The translations under genes and the position numbers were made by a program. Positions 44,938 to 53,897 of a stretch of 64,000 nt of DNA are shown one piece after another. The stretch lies in the NCBI RefSeq assembly GCF_008801475.1, contig NZ_VZPP01000001.1:434001-498000 (forward strand), read 5' to 3'. The stretch comes from Pseudomonas moorei (GTDB lineage: Bacteria; Pseudomonadota; Gammaproteobacteria; Pseudomonadales; Pseudomonadaceae). Position 1 is the first letter of the stretch. Each line of letters starts with the position of its first letter. Below the pieces are notes generated by a model. The model was not told where the DNA came from. It was given only the letters and a program-made list of their open reading frames with translations, and ran no database searches.

Positions 44938-45748
44938 TCGATTCAGTCAACTCCTTAAGCGACAATCGGAAGAGTTCAGATGGGATATGGCTTACATTGG
45001 AAAGTATGCTGTGAATGGCACACTGCCGAATGTGTATTAGCATGTGGGCTGTGTTGCCTTTGCTGAGTTTATGAATTTCTTTCATGTGGTTTGATAAGGG
45101 AGCATCTAACCTTAACGTCTCTCCGCACAGGCTTGACAAATCGTCTAGATAACTTGATAAAAGGTTGCCGCGTTCCCATTCATTTATATGAAGGTGCTCC
45201 AGCGTACTTTCCTGGTTATCCCAAGAGTGCTTGACCTGGTCTAACGGTGCGGCTAACACCAATTTTAAGGTTAACGGAAAGGCCGTTAATTTTTTCCATT
45301 GTTCTATATGCCTTCGCTTCTGCTCAGGACTCGCAACGCCCGTCAGATAATCTTCGACTATCACGACAGAAAAGCCCAACATCTGCGCAAGATTCATGAC
45401 GGGCGCGGGCAGTTGATTCATGGCAGATACTTCGAGTACCTCATAAGTACATTCGAATCCAAAGTGACGTAATAGCCTTGCTATTGGTGGTAATCCAGGG
45501 TCAACCCCTGTTTGTGGCATGATGAATACACCACCGTCATCCGTTCGTAGTGATAGGTAGATGCCTTGCGCTACTGTCGATACCCCTGAGCCTGAACGGC
45601 CAGTGATATACAATATGGGTGGTGGAGGTTCCTGGTTTTGCAGGAGGTACGCTGCCTTCTTAATTGTGTCTGTCGCTTGAGGTGTGCTCAGGGTTAAAAG
45701 CTCGTGCACTTCAGCGACCCGTCGGATCAGGGCGTCTTGTCGTTTCAT
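44903..45748 (-). CDS. TnsC/TniB-like protein with degenerate ATPase motifs
   Basis: 281 aa, AAA+-like by layout but not by residues. The Walker A position reads GRSGSGVST (50-58), where V56 replaces the essential lysine. The Walker B position reads VVIVEDYL (128-135) with Glu-Asp order reversed. No paired arginines match the LERRY motif of the upstream TnsC. The spacing of these elements and the helical C-terminus otherwise follow the TnsC ahead of it, so it looks like a diverged duplicate that no longer hydrolyses ATP. It starts one base after the tnsC stop and its end overlaps tniQ. It may cap or regulate a TnsC filament; that is inference. Confidence 0.68.
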   Translation of the reverse strand: MKRQDALIRRVAEVHELLTLSTPQATDTIKKAAYLLQNQEPPPPILYITGRSGSGVSTVAQGIYLSLRTDDGGVFIMPQTGVDPGLPPIARLLRHFGFECTYEVLEVSAMNQLPAPVMNLAQMLGFSVVIVEDYLTGVASPEQKRRHIEQWKKLTAFPLTLKLVLAAPLDQVKHSWDNQESTLEHLHINEWERGNLLSSYLDDLSSLCGETLRLDAPLSNHMKEIHKLSKGNTAHMLIHIRQCAIHSILSNVSHIPSELFRLSLKELTESNARLYSQLTSV

Positions 45749-45749
45749 G

Positions 45750-46643
45750 TCAATGCGAAGGCGACTTGATCAAAATAGACACGCCAAATTTGAGGGCGAG
45801 CAATGGCGCGCGATCAACGAGTTCCGGGGTGATTTTTTCGGTGCCTGAGATGATGGCTTCGGCAGCGCACACTTGAATGATTTTTGCCACGTTATCCATA
45901 ATGCCTGCCGAGAGGGCATACAAGCGGGTTGCGAGGTCTTCGGACCACAGCATTGATTCCAGCTTCAACGGCAAAACGCGCTCATAACCTGCCAGAAACG
46001 CTCTGAAATTCTCGTCCAAGGACCAGGTCGGAAGGGGCAGTTGCATGTATCGCCGTTCCAGTTGTGGATCTAGACGAAGCGCTTCACTTGCTTTGTCGAT
46101 TCCAAATGCAAATACGCTGAGATTGTAAGGGTCACCCGAAAGGTTTTTGAGCAATGATAAGTTTATTTTTTGCTGAAACGGGGTGAGTGTCAGTGCGTCG
46201 TGGATTTCGTCGATGACGATGCCTCTTATGTTTAGCCTTTGTACAGTGAGTGCGAATTCTTTCGAGGCATCATACCCGCTGAATTTGCGTGTAATTGGCA
46301 TGCCGAATGACTCAAACAGTAATTCCCGGAAGTTATAGTTATTAGGGTTTTGACGGAAACTCATGAATATTAGTTTCTCTTTTTTCTCTGCGTTAATGGC
46401 TTTTATACGTTTGATGATGCTTGTTTTGCCATATCCGCCACTGCCCCAAACCAACATGCACGGTGCTTGTACCTTGTTCTCAACCTTGAGCATGTAGCCA
46501 ATCGTTTCGATAATTGATTGGGACGTTGGATAGTCAATGAACACGTCTTGCAGGCAGATCATGACCCGTTGTTCGTCTGGAAGCAGGGTGAGATGCTGTA
46601 AAGATTTACGTAGGTGGGCGTACGGTTTGATTTGATCGCTCAT
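45750..46643 (-). CDS. tniB: TnsC/TniB-like AAA+ transposition ATPase
   Basis: 297 aa. Walker A is GSGGYGKTS with K73. Walker B is GIVIDEIHD with D145/E146. Arginine-finger candidates are R197/R198 in LERRYMQL. These define the TniB/TnsC family, which polymerises on DNA with ATP and links TniQ-marked targets to the transposase. It starts one base after the transposase stop (TAG C ATG) and precedes a second, degenerate copy. All key residues are intact, so this copy should be active. Confidence 0.87.
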   Translation of the reverse strand: MSDQIKPYAHLRKSLQHLTLLPDEQRVMICLQDVFIDYPTSQSIIETIGYMLKVENKVQAPCMLVWGSGGYGKTSIIKRIKAINAEKKEKLIFMSFRQNPNNYNFRELLFESFGMPITRKFSGYDASKEFALTVQRLNIRGIVIDEIHDALTLTPFQQKINLSLLKNLSGDPYNLSVFAFGIDKASEALRLDPQLERRYMQLPLPTWSLDENFRAFLAGYERVLPLKLESMLWSEDLATRLYALSAGIMDNVAKIIQVCAAEAIISGTEKITPELVDRAPLLALKFGVSILIKSPSH

Positions 46644-46644
46644 G

Positions 46645-48578
46645 CTAATCCTTATCGTCGAACAAAGCGGGTGGTTTGGAAAAATTTACCGCGGCATTTG
46701 GCTGACGAGCCAGGACCTGATGGTATTCGTCATTGATCGGTATTTGCTTAGGTACACCATTAGAAAAACGATCCTTGTGCTGACGTTGAGCCTCGGTCTG
46801 AGTCGTCTCGCGTTTTTTTTGTTGGGTTTTTTTCTTCGATTTTTTTACCAATTCGTTGTTTTTTATCAGTTGCTGAAGCGCTTCGGGATCTGTGATGGTT
46901 CCAGCAGGTCGCCCTTGGTTGAATGCGCGATCTACCCGGTAGTACTCATAGTTAATGAAGTTGTGTGTGGATCGAATAAGGGGCACACGAATATAGTCAC
47001 CATGTATTTTTGCCCAGATGTGCGTCATGTCATTGGGGTCATACTTTACAGTTGTTTTGCCTTTGCCCTGCTTGATCGCCAATTCTGGGGCATAATAAAC
47101 CCCTGCATTAATTGTGATTCCGCTGTTCCGTACGGGCTTGTGCCGTTCGGGCAAGAAATCAATGTATAGGTTTCTTTTATTGATAATTATCGGAGGGAGC
47201 GCCATTGTTTTGTGGGAGTAGAACTCCTCCCAAGCATCTTTAGGCGACTTCCTGAGTTCGGAGTGAACCGTTCCGTGGTAGATCAGAACTTGCCCGGCAA
47301 ACCAGGCGCAAAATTCCTTGAACGTCAGGGCCGAGTGTTTTTCGCTGTCATATTCTCCACGCTGTTTAACATTGGAATAGGTAGTGCCAGGCAGGAAATG
47401 AACGGAAGTGGTCATCAGCGTGCCAATAAGGCTCTCAATGGTCCCTCCCATGTGTTTCTTGCCGATTTTGCGCCAATGTGGTTTGCAGCCGTGTTTTCTT
47501 AATCCTGCCTCCAAAACCGGAGAATGAAATTCTGCGGCATTGTCCATGCCCAGTTTTTCAGGCATCCCGTAATAGGGATAGCTAATCCCATGGGTGGGAG
47601 AGTTGGGGGACTCTTTTTTTTTGGCAGTGCCGCCATGCAGACAGTCTGTTGCACTGAAACCAGCGAGGGAGGGAACATGCTCAGGTAGAAACCGAGAATG
47701 ATTCGGGTATGGACATCGATGAGCAACGTTCCCCATGGCCTGCCGATGGTGAGACTGCGGTCATGCTCGGCGCGAAGAATGAGATCAACTCGGGTATGGT
47801 CCATTTGCGCGTGCTGGAGCGGGTAGTCCGTGTGGACGTACCCTGGTCTGGTTTGAAATCGCTGATTTGTCGCGTCCAGACCGTGCTTTTGCCTGAACAC
47901 AATTTTGGGATCCATCTTTTTAATCAATCGCTGTACAGTTGAGAGACCTGGAGGCGGGAGCCCCTTTTCTGCACATGCGGCTTGAGTCTGTTTCCAAACA
48001 TGGGAATAGGAGGCTGCCGCTCCTTGGTAATGGCGGTCAAAACACTCTTCAACAACAGCAACCACTGCCTCGGGAATTCGATGGCTTCCTGTTTTGGCGC
48101 CAGGGGAGTTTTTTATGATGCTCAGTGCGCCCAAGGCGTGATTGAAGCGTGATGCCAGTTTGTAAAAGGCGGATTTCTTCAGCGAGAGTTTTTGAGCCGC
48201 CTCGTTTTGCGTCATGTCCCCGTTGAAATATTCTTTGAGAATCACTGCCTGCTCCGCGGCTGCGATCAGCTTCATAGCTTCCTTGGGGTCTGCGGGATCG
48301 TAGGTTGTGAGCTGAGTGATGGTTTCCTGCTCTTCAGGAATGATCTCCACATCTGCGACCGCCACAATTTTCGTTTCACCTGTGTCGTTAATTCTGACGC
48401 TGACCTGCTCAGCATTTTTTACTTCCGTGATAACCGCCAGCTTACCCAGCGCGATCACAACTGTTCCTGCCGCTATGGATTGTTTCACTACCAAGTCCCT
48501 TCCATTCGAAACGCAAGAGTACGAACGGACCGCATTTAGTACGGTACGTTTCCTTACTAATTCCAGCTTAGCGTCCAT
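46645..48578 (-). CDS. TnsB/TniA-like DDE transposase, interrupted by a frameshift at an A9 run
   Basis: About 644 aa if the two frames are joined. The first frame (48578 to 47499) carries an N-terminal helix-turn-helix region and the first catalytic aspartate D260 (QMDHTRVDLI). The second frame (open from 47736 to 46645) carries the second aspartate (GMDNAAEF, codon 47542-47544) and the glutamate (GTIESLIG, codon 47434-47436), exactly 35 residues apart as in DD35E enzymes, then the Mu/TnsB-type C-terminal part. The frames meet at nine A residues (plus-strand T run 47614-47622) and a -1 step restores the protein. It may be programmed slippage, an inactivating indel or a sequencing error. No TnsA partner is seen. 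Confidence 0.82.
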
Positions 48579-48738
48579 TTGGCGGGCATAAAACGGGCAT
48601 AAAAAAATTTAGCTAATAAAAATAAAGCTATATTTATCAACGTGATGAATGATTTTCATAGGGCTGAAAACATTCCGCATTGTAAAAATTAAGGAAATTT
48701 TGATTAGAATCGTACTAAGCACTTAAGAGTGAGAATGG

Positions 48739-49566
48739 ATGGGGCGACATGCAAAACCACTGACGGAATACTTTCGCTCAATGGTTACAGCGGCACATCT
48801 GGCCGACTGTTTGGGGGTCGCTCGAGCAGGGTTTGCCTTAGCTAGATGGTTCGAGAAAGATCAGCACTTGCCGAAGGGATCGGCTGACGAAAAGGCATGG
48901 CGTCGTTTCCTAAACGGGCATCAGCCCCATCAATCGCGCCTCGACAAAATCTTTCATGCGGTACCTTCCGTACGGGCTTTTTACGAACACCCTGTTTGGC
49001 AGGCGGCGGGGTTGTCTTGTACCGACAGCCAAAGCCTCTGCATCCTCAAATCCTTTGGGTGGGACGGGACGCGATACGGTGGGAAATGGTTCAAAGGCAT
49101 CTATAGTTTATCAGCACTCGACCAACTGGCCTGTCTCCTAGCGATGCTAGGTTGTAGCAGTCGACCCACTTACTGCGCGGAGATTGCGCGCCGGTTGTGT
49201 GTTGCGTACATCGAAATCAGCACCGAGGAGCCTTGGCAATCATTTGCCAATGATCTATGGCTCATCATCAACGTTAAGCTGGCCCATAGCAGTGAGGTTA
49301 CAAGGCGGCTGACGGAGCCGGAGGTTACGTATGAAAGAAAATTTTGGACCTTAGTGAAAAACGATTTTTTTGCTCATGAAGCCTCTGCAAGCTTCGAAGG
49401 ATGGTGTGCCTGGCGAGAGGCAGTCTTGGCTTTGGGGTGGCTAGATCGGGAGCGACTGGTTACTTACATTGATGGACGGAAAGATGCAGCACCTTCAGCC
49501 TGCAATGTTTTAGCGCTCCGTGTGTACAAAAAGGTTAGGGCCAAAATGTATCGAGCACTCAATTAA
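48739..49566 (+). CDS. Unknown protein divergent from the transposase
   Basis: 275 aa; not recognised. The N-terminal 70 residues (ARAGFALARWFEKDQHLPKG, then AWRRFLNGHQPHQSRLDKIF) look helical and basic, like a DNA-binding region. The rest is helical and rich in Trp, Leu and Cys, with no signal peptide or clear membrane segment. GAGTGAG precedes the ATG; another ATG lies four bases earlier out of frame. It shares a 160-bp AT-rich divergent promoter region with tnsB and could be the element's regulator or its cargo. Confidence 0.6.
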   Translation: MGRHAKPLTEYFRSMVTAAHLADCLGVARAGFALARWFEKDQHLPKGSADEKAWRRFLNGHQPHQSRLDKIFHAVPSVRAFYEHPVWQAAGLSCTDSQSLCILKSFGWDGTRYGGKWFKGIYSLSALDQLACLLAMLGCSSRPTYCAEIARRLCVAYIEISTEEPWQSFANDLWLIINVKLAHSSEVTRRLTEPEVTYERKFWTLVKNDFFAHEASASFEGWCAWREAVLALGWLDRERLVTYIDGRKDAAPSACNVLALRVYKKVRAKMYRALN

Positions 49567-49585
49567 CACCAACGTCAACGGGACG

Positions 49586-50056
49586 TCATTCTTTAATCGC
49601 GGACTGCATGGCATTCAGCATGCTTTTGTGCAGGTTCCGAATGTGGACAACTTCGGATTGACACTGCGTTACTTCGAGTCGCAAGCGTTGAATGACCACG
49701 CACAAGTCACTCATGATGCCGGTAGGGTCACTTTTTTCAGTGATGAGGTAGTTGATTGCACCCTCCATGTTTTCGGCACCGTCGACCTTTTCATAAAAGT
49801 CGGTCCGCGACAGGTAGGAGGGCATAGGCATGATGCTTTTCTCAAGAGCGGGAGTCGTGTTTGGCGTTTCTCTGATGTTTTTTAACAGCTTGACAATGGT
49901 AGACCTTGACCCTTGATTTCCCAAAGCGGTACGCACGGCGTCAAGCGTCGGCGGTGTGGCCATTGACTCCAATCGTGCCAGCGCGTTTTCAACGTCCGCT
50001 TGAGATATTTTTCTTCTCATAACAGTAAACCCTGAAGGGGTGGTAGTTAGTTTCAC
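49586..50056 (-). CDS. KfrA_N-domain DNA-binding protein
   Basis: Up to 156 aa. Residues about 15-65 (ISQADVENALARLESMATPP, then GNQGSRSTIVKLLKNIRE) match the KfrA N-terminal DNA-binding domain found in plasmid and integrative element proteins. The rest is helical and may form a short coiled coil (RLRLEVTQCQSEVVHIRNLH). GTG 50056 gives the longest form; ATG 50020, which begins at the domain, is equally plausible. It converges on the unknown gene at 48739 with 19 bases between. A role in element maintenance or regulation is likely. Confidence 0.65.
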   Translation of the reverse strand: MKLTTTPSGFTVMRRKISQADVENALARLESMATPPTLDAVRTALGNQGSRSTIVKLLKNIRETPNTTPALEKSIMPMPSYLSRTDFYEKVDGAENMEGAINYLITEKSDPTGIMSDLCVVIQRLRLEVTQCQSEVVHIRNLHKSMLNAMQSAIKE

Positions 50057-51000
50057 ATCTTAACATGAAGGTGCAGGTGGCGTCTTCAATACGATGAGAT
50101 CATCTAAAGCTAAAGTTCTACTATCGTGTGTAGGTGGTAATGCGGTTTAAAAGTCGCAGCGTTTTACACGACTGACAGTGGCTGCTCGGTCGTAATATTA
50201 TAATTTCTTGGTTTTCTGTGCCTTGCTTTGTTGGACTCTGTTTCAATTTTAAGCCTGCTGAGTCGAACTGCGTGATTCCAATTGCGAAGTTTTCATAATC
50301 CCAGCATCTAGTTTGGGGTAGTGGATGGATACAATATTGAACTAATGGATAAATTCTGCTTGGGGTAACGGGGTAGCGTGACGTTCAAGTTAATTCCAGT
50401 ATTGGCTGTTTTCTTATCTGTGCGGGTCGAGCGGTTCAAGGAAGTAAGTAAACGGCTGAGTCAGATTTAGCGAGTCCTGCAGTTCTCAACCAATAGAGGC
50501 TATGGCGTCGTCATTTTTACGGGCAGGTTGCCTCGCTGCTCAATGTTGAGCTTACGCAGTGTCACTTTAAGATGTGGAGCCGGTCTGCTCGGCGTGCCAT
50601 GTGGGCGCGGGCACTTTTGAAGGTCAGTCATCTGCTAGAACGCATCCCCGACTGCCCTTTGATTCGAGTACTGCCACATCCTGCTGGGCGTTGTATTTCG
50701 ACAGACAAGCTTCACTTGGCAAGATATTTTCATCGGCCAAGAAAGAGCACCTCTTGAAATTTATGATTTCGCCAGCTTTAAGAGTTGTCATGGCTGCGTG
50801 GGCGCCAATACTTGTATGCTTTAATTTTATGCGAATGACAAGTCAATTTAGTAATAAACGATATGCAGTCACAGTCGCAAAAAATGGAACGTTGCGCTGG
50901 GACTGTTACGGATCCCAGCTGAGTACGGGTGTGACAGTCTCAGTCCCCCTTCAGTTCCTCCATCTGCCCAGCCAATGTGAGCGTGAGAGTGGCCATCCGA
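50057..51000. other. Gene-poor accessory gap
   Basis: About 940 bases with no coding region I can support. Short open frames at 50572-51044 have no recognisable family, no good ribosome site and unusual composition. One GGAAGTAA octamer at 50440-50447 resembles the core of the candidate transposase sites but lacks a partner 23 bases away. The far end of the Tn7-like element may lie here or nearer the transposase. Confidence 0.5.
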
Positions 51001-52110
51001 TCATTTTGCCTTGGAACAATCTGCACCAAACAGAAAACTATTAGAACTCGTCTTCAGCGTGATCGATTGATGTTTTGGCGCCGGTGAACAAAAGGTTGCT
51101 TTACTGTTTAATAGGGAGCCCGCCTGAAAGTAGCCCATCACAGTTGTAACACTGCGGTGCTCAGTCATGGCCATCACTTCACCGAGCGGCACGCCCTGGC
51201 GCCCGGCTTCGGCGACGAAGCCGGATCTCAAGCTGTGCGCCGCCCAGTCCCCATCCAAGCCAGCCAGCTTCGCCCGACGCTGGACGATGCGCGCCACTTG
51301 ATCTGCCGAATGGGGCGCGGTACCGACCCGGTTGCTTTTATACAGCCGCCGAAACAGCGGGCCGCTATCAGCAGGAGCGGCAGTCAGCCAGGCAGTGAGG
51401 GCCTGTGCCGCGGGGCCACACAATGGCTTTTCACGACGTATGCCGCCGGTATCGGTCTTGTTGACCCCCAAAGCGTACACCCACGTATCAGCATCCAGTT
51501 GGCGCACGTCGCCGACTTGTAAACCTACGACCTCCGAACGCCGTCGTCCGCCACCGCTCCAGGCCAGCAGCTACAGTGCGCGATCGCGCACACTACGTAC
51601 GCCGTCGTCGCAGGTGGCGAGCATCGCCTACAGCGGCTCGAGCAACACTGCGGTTTTCTTCCTTACGGATACGCCTTGGCGGGTCTGGGCCTTGCGGACT
51701 TCACGCAAAAGGGTTTTCCCAGACTGACACTCTACCGGATTAACCCACTGCTTCAGGCGATGCCACTTAGCCCGGACGGCCAGCCGACGACTGACGGTGC
51801 TGAACGACAGCGGCCCTGGCTTGCCCTTGATCTTGGCAGCGACCAGCGCAGCATCGTGGCAGCAGGTGGCTCCAGCTGCCTGTGCCGTCCGGTCGGGCGA
51901 GGTGGTCGACAATGAATTGCACCACCACCTCTGGCGGTAAGGCGCCGTCACCGAGTGAGCGCCTGTAGCGTAGTTACAGCCAGGCTGACCAGTAGGCAAG
52001 GGCGCCCTGGTAGCTGCGCACCGTATTAGCCGCGGTACCGGCGGCAATGAATACCTCGGCGGCTGGGAGGAGGGCATCTGTACCGGCTCTGTCAATTTCA
52101 TCTCGTTCAA
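51001..52110 (-). pseudogene. Decayed tyrosine recombinase/integrase
   Basis: The C-terminal half is intact in one frame: LLAWSGGGRRRSEVVGLQVG (first catalytic Arg), HSLRSGFVAEAGRQGVPLGE (His-x-x-Arg box), and TTVMGYFQAG (catalytic Tyr). Two in-frame TAG codons interrupt it near 51628 and 51573. Upstream the frame changes, and the N-terminal SAM-like part (AANTVRSYQGALAYWSAWL) is read about 51985-52065 in another frame with a further stop. The tail after the tyrosine is also foreign. It once integrated an island; it cannot make a full protein now. Confidence 0.8.
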
Positions 52111-52169
52111 CGTTTCAATAGGTCCGGATAACATTCCCTTATCAGACCCAATATAGCCGGAGGCGGGCC

Positions 52170-53108
52170 ATGGCAGTAGGGGGGCCGGAAAGCGACGTGT
52201 TTGCCGCCGCGGATGCGGTGCTGGCCCGTGGGGAGCGGCCAACGGTGGAACGTGTGCGCTTGGAACTGGGGGGCGGCAGTCCGACGTGCGTCGGCGGGTT
52301 GCTCGTTCAATCTTGGGTGAGGCTGGCCGAACGGCTGAGCGGCGAGACTCGCCTGCTGACGTTGCCGGCGGAGGTCTCGCAGGCCTTTGTCGCCCTGTGG
52401 CAACAGGCGATTCATCTGTCCCATGGCGTTGCTGAGCAGGCGTTGTCCGAAGAACGTCAGGTCTTGGCTGCCGAACGCGAGCGAGTCGCCGCGGTGGAGG
52501 GCCAGGCGCGTCAAGTCGCCGCACTAGCGCGGCAACATGCGACGACTGCGCAGGCGGCCCAGCAAGTGAGCGAGACTCGCTTGGCGGACCTGGAGTTGCT
52601 GCTGGAACAGCGTGCGACGCAGATTCAAGACCTGAGCAGCGCGACAGCCTGCTGCGGGAACGCGGTGACGCGCAGCAGTAAAGCCAGACCTTGCAGCAGG
52701 AATTGCAGGAGTTGCGACTTAAGGCCGAGTAGGAACGCGTCGCGCAGGAGATCTACGTGCGCGGGGTCGAGGATCGTGCGCATCGTGAAGTCGATCGTGC
52801 CAGAGAAGAGAGCAAGCCATGCCCCCCAAGTGAAGGAAGCAGGCAACCAACTTGAGCAGTTGCAGCAAAAGATTGAAGGTGCGCAGGCCGCGCTGGGTCA
52901 AGCACTGCAAAACGCCGCAGCACAGCAAGCGCGTGGCGACACGCTGGAGCAGAAGTTAGTGCATCTCGCTCATCGCCGGTCAGCGAACGCAAGACACGCG
53001 CGAGGAAAAAGCCCGAACCCAAGTCAGCGAAGTAAGCACCCCAGGCTACATCTTCAGCATACGGCGCCTACGCTTCAACGGCTGGACATGACACGACACA
53101 GGGAATGA
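52170..53108 (+). pseudogene. KfrA-like DNA-binding protein, frameshifted
   Basis: The N-terminus (DVFAAADAVLARGERPTVER, then VRLELGGGSPTCVGGLL) is a KfrA N-terminal domain, followed by a long Ala/Glu/Gln-rich coiled coil. Around 52640 the composition switches to Ser/Arg/Cys-rich nonsense and returns to coiled coil (NQLEQLQQKIEGAQAALGQA) near 52845, so two frameshifts and at least two lost stops are implied. It is divergent from the integrase remnant and precedes a KAP NTPase remnant, a common trio in Pseudomonas islands. Confidence 0.7.
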
Positions 53109-53110
53109 GC

Positions 53111-53530
53111 GATGGATGAATTGGGTTTCGCGAATGACCGACCGATCAAAGCTGCCGAGCAGGATCTACTAGGGCGATCCACATTTGCTAAAAACCTAGC
53201 GGCGGCGATTGTCGGCTGGAAAAACCAAAGAGCCTGGTCGTTGCCCTGACGGGGCTATGGGGCAGCGGCAAGAGTTCGATCAAGAATCTGGCCATTCAGG
53301 AGTTAACCGCAACGCCTCAGCTTGACGTCATTGAGTACAACCCTAGGGAGTGGACTGGCCAGGAAAAACTGAGCGCGTCGTTTTCCGATGAGGTCTCGCG
53401 TGCCATTCGGCGAAAGGACAAAAGCAAGGACGGCAAGAAACTGGCCAAGGTCCTGCGCCAGTATGGGCAACGGATCAATGCCAGCGCAGAGTTGGTGGAC
53501 GGAATGACCCGCTACCTACCGGTCTGGTAA
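53111..53530 (+). pseudogene. KAP-family P-loop NTPase, truncated and frameshifted
   Basis: ATG 53111 opens a frame with a typical KAP start (NDRPIKAAEQDLLGRSTFAK NLAAAIVGWK). After a frameshift near 53230 the Walker A motif appears in another frame (LTGLWGSGKSSIKNLAIQEL), followed by VIEYNPREW and DEVSRAIRR. It ends at TAA 53528-53530 after about 140 codons, whereas KAP proteins are several hundred residues. It is a remnant of a membrane-associated NTPase that often has a defence role. Confidence 0.7.
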
Positions 53531-53897
53531 AAACCGGCTCCGCGAGGGCATACTACTTGCGGGAAAATCTGTTCAGGACACGTAGAATTTCTTTTTAAGA
53601 GCAGGCCATCCAACGCGCTCCCCGAAGTGATCAAAGTCCGAGCGCAAGATGTTGGATCCGTCTCTCCTGAGAGGTCGTAGGGGGCCGGACTACAAAAATT
53701 CTTTGATGACTCTGCGGTTGGGCGATGCTCTCGTGGGAATTAATAGCTCTTGTCACAATTGTGGGACTGGTGCCGACGCCACACATAGGAGAGGTTCACC
53801 GGCCACACCAAGCGGCGCAGCTAGGCCAGAAGTTGACTCCTGTTAGAATAGAATCAAACTCTGACCCCGCTGTCACGGTTCGCGACAGTTCCACAAA
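53531..53897. other. Island edge without genes
   Basis: No gene is seen in these 367 bases. A short inverted pair, CTGTCACGGTT and GCGACAG, occurs near 53870-53890. This is where accessory DNA gives way to the conserved rcl locus, so a former attachment site could lie here; none was identified. Confidence 0.4.

Larger units (their letters stand above)
43131..48738 (-). mobile_element. Tn7/Tn5053-like transposition module (boundaries uncertain)
   Basis: Five overlapping or nearly touching minus-strand genes: TnsB/TniA-like transposase (frameshifted), TnsC/TniB ATPase, degenerate TnsC-like protein, TniQ and an unknown protein. There is no TnsA-like nuclease and no serine resolvase in the window. 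The start is set at the ACTTCC repeat cluster; the other end is the gap before the divergent gene at 48739, where tnsB-proximal ends usually lie. Neither a terminal TGT...ACA pair nor a 5-bp target duplication could be confirmed. Confidence 0.6.

Noticed and set aside
48410..48430. TTTTTTACTTCCG inside the transposase gene as another transposase-binding site
   Set aside because: It lacks the TTTCAA block and encodes normal protein sequence in that frame; chance match is the simpler reading.
50440..50455. GGAAGTAAGTAAACGG as the opposite end of the Tn7-like element
   Set aside because: Only the 8-base core matches the left repeats and no second copy lies 23 bases away on either side.
50572..51044. 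Overlapping open frames (61 and 156 codons) as genes
   Set aside because: No family resemblance, poor ribosome sites, odd composition, and they lie in decayed accessory DNA.
51628..52524. 298-codon minus-strand frame as an intact gene
   Set aside because: Its last third continues, past a TAG, into the tyrosine recombinase sequence, and the first part is the antisense of the KfrA-like gene; it is part of a pseudogene.
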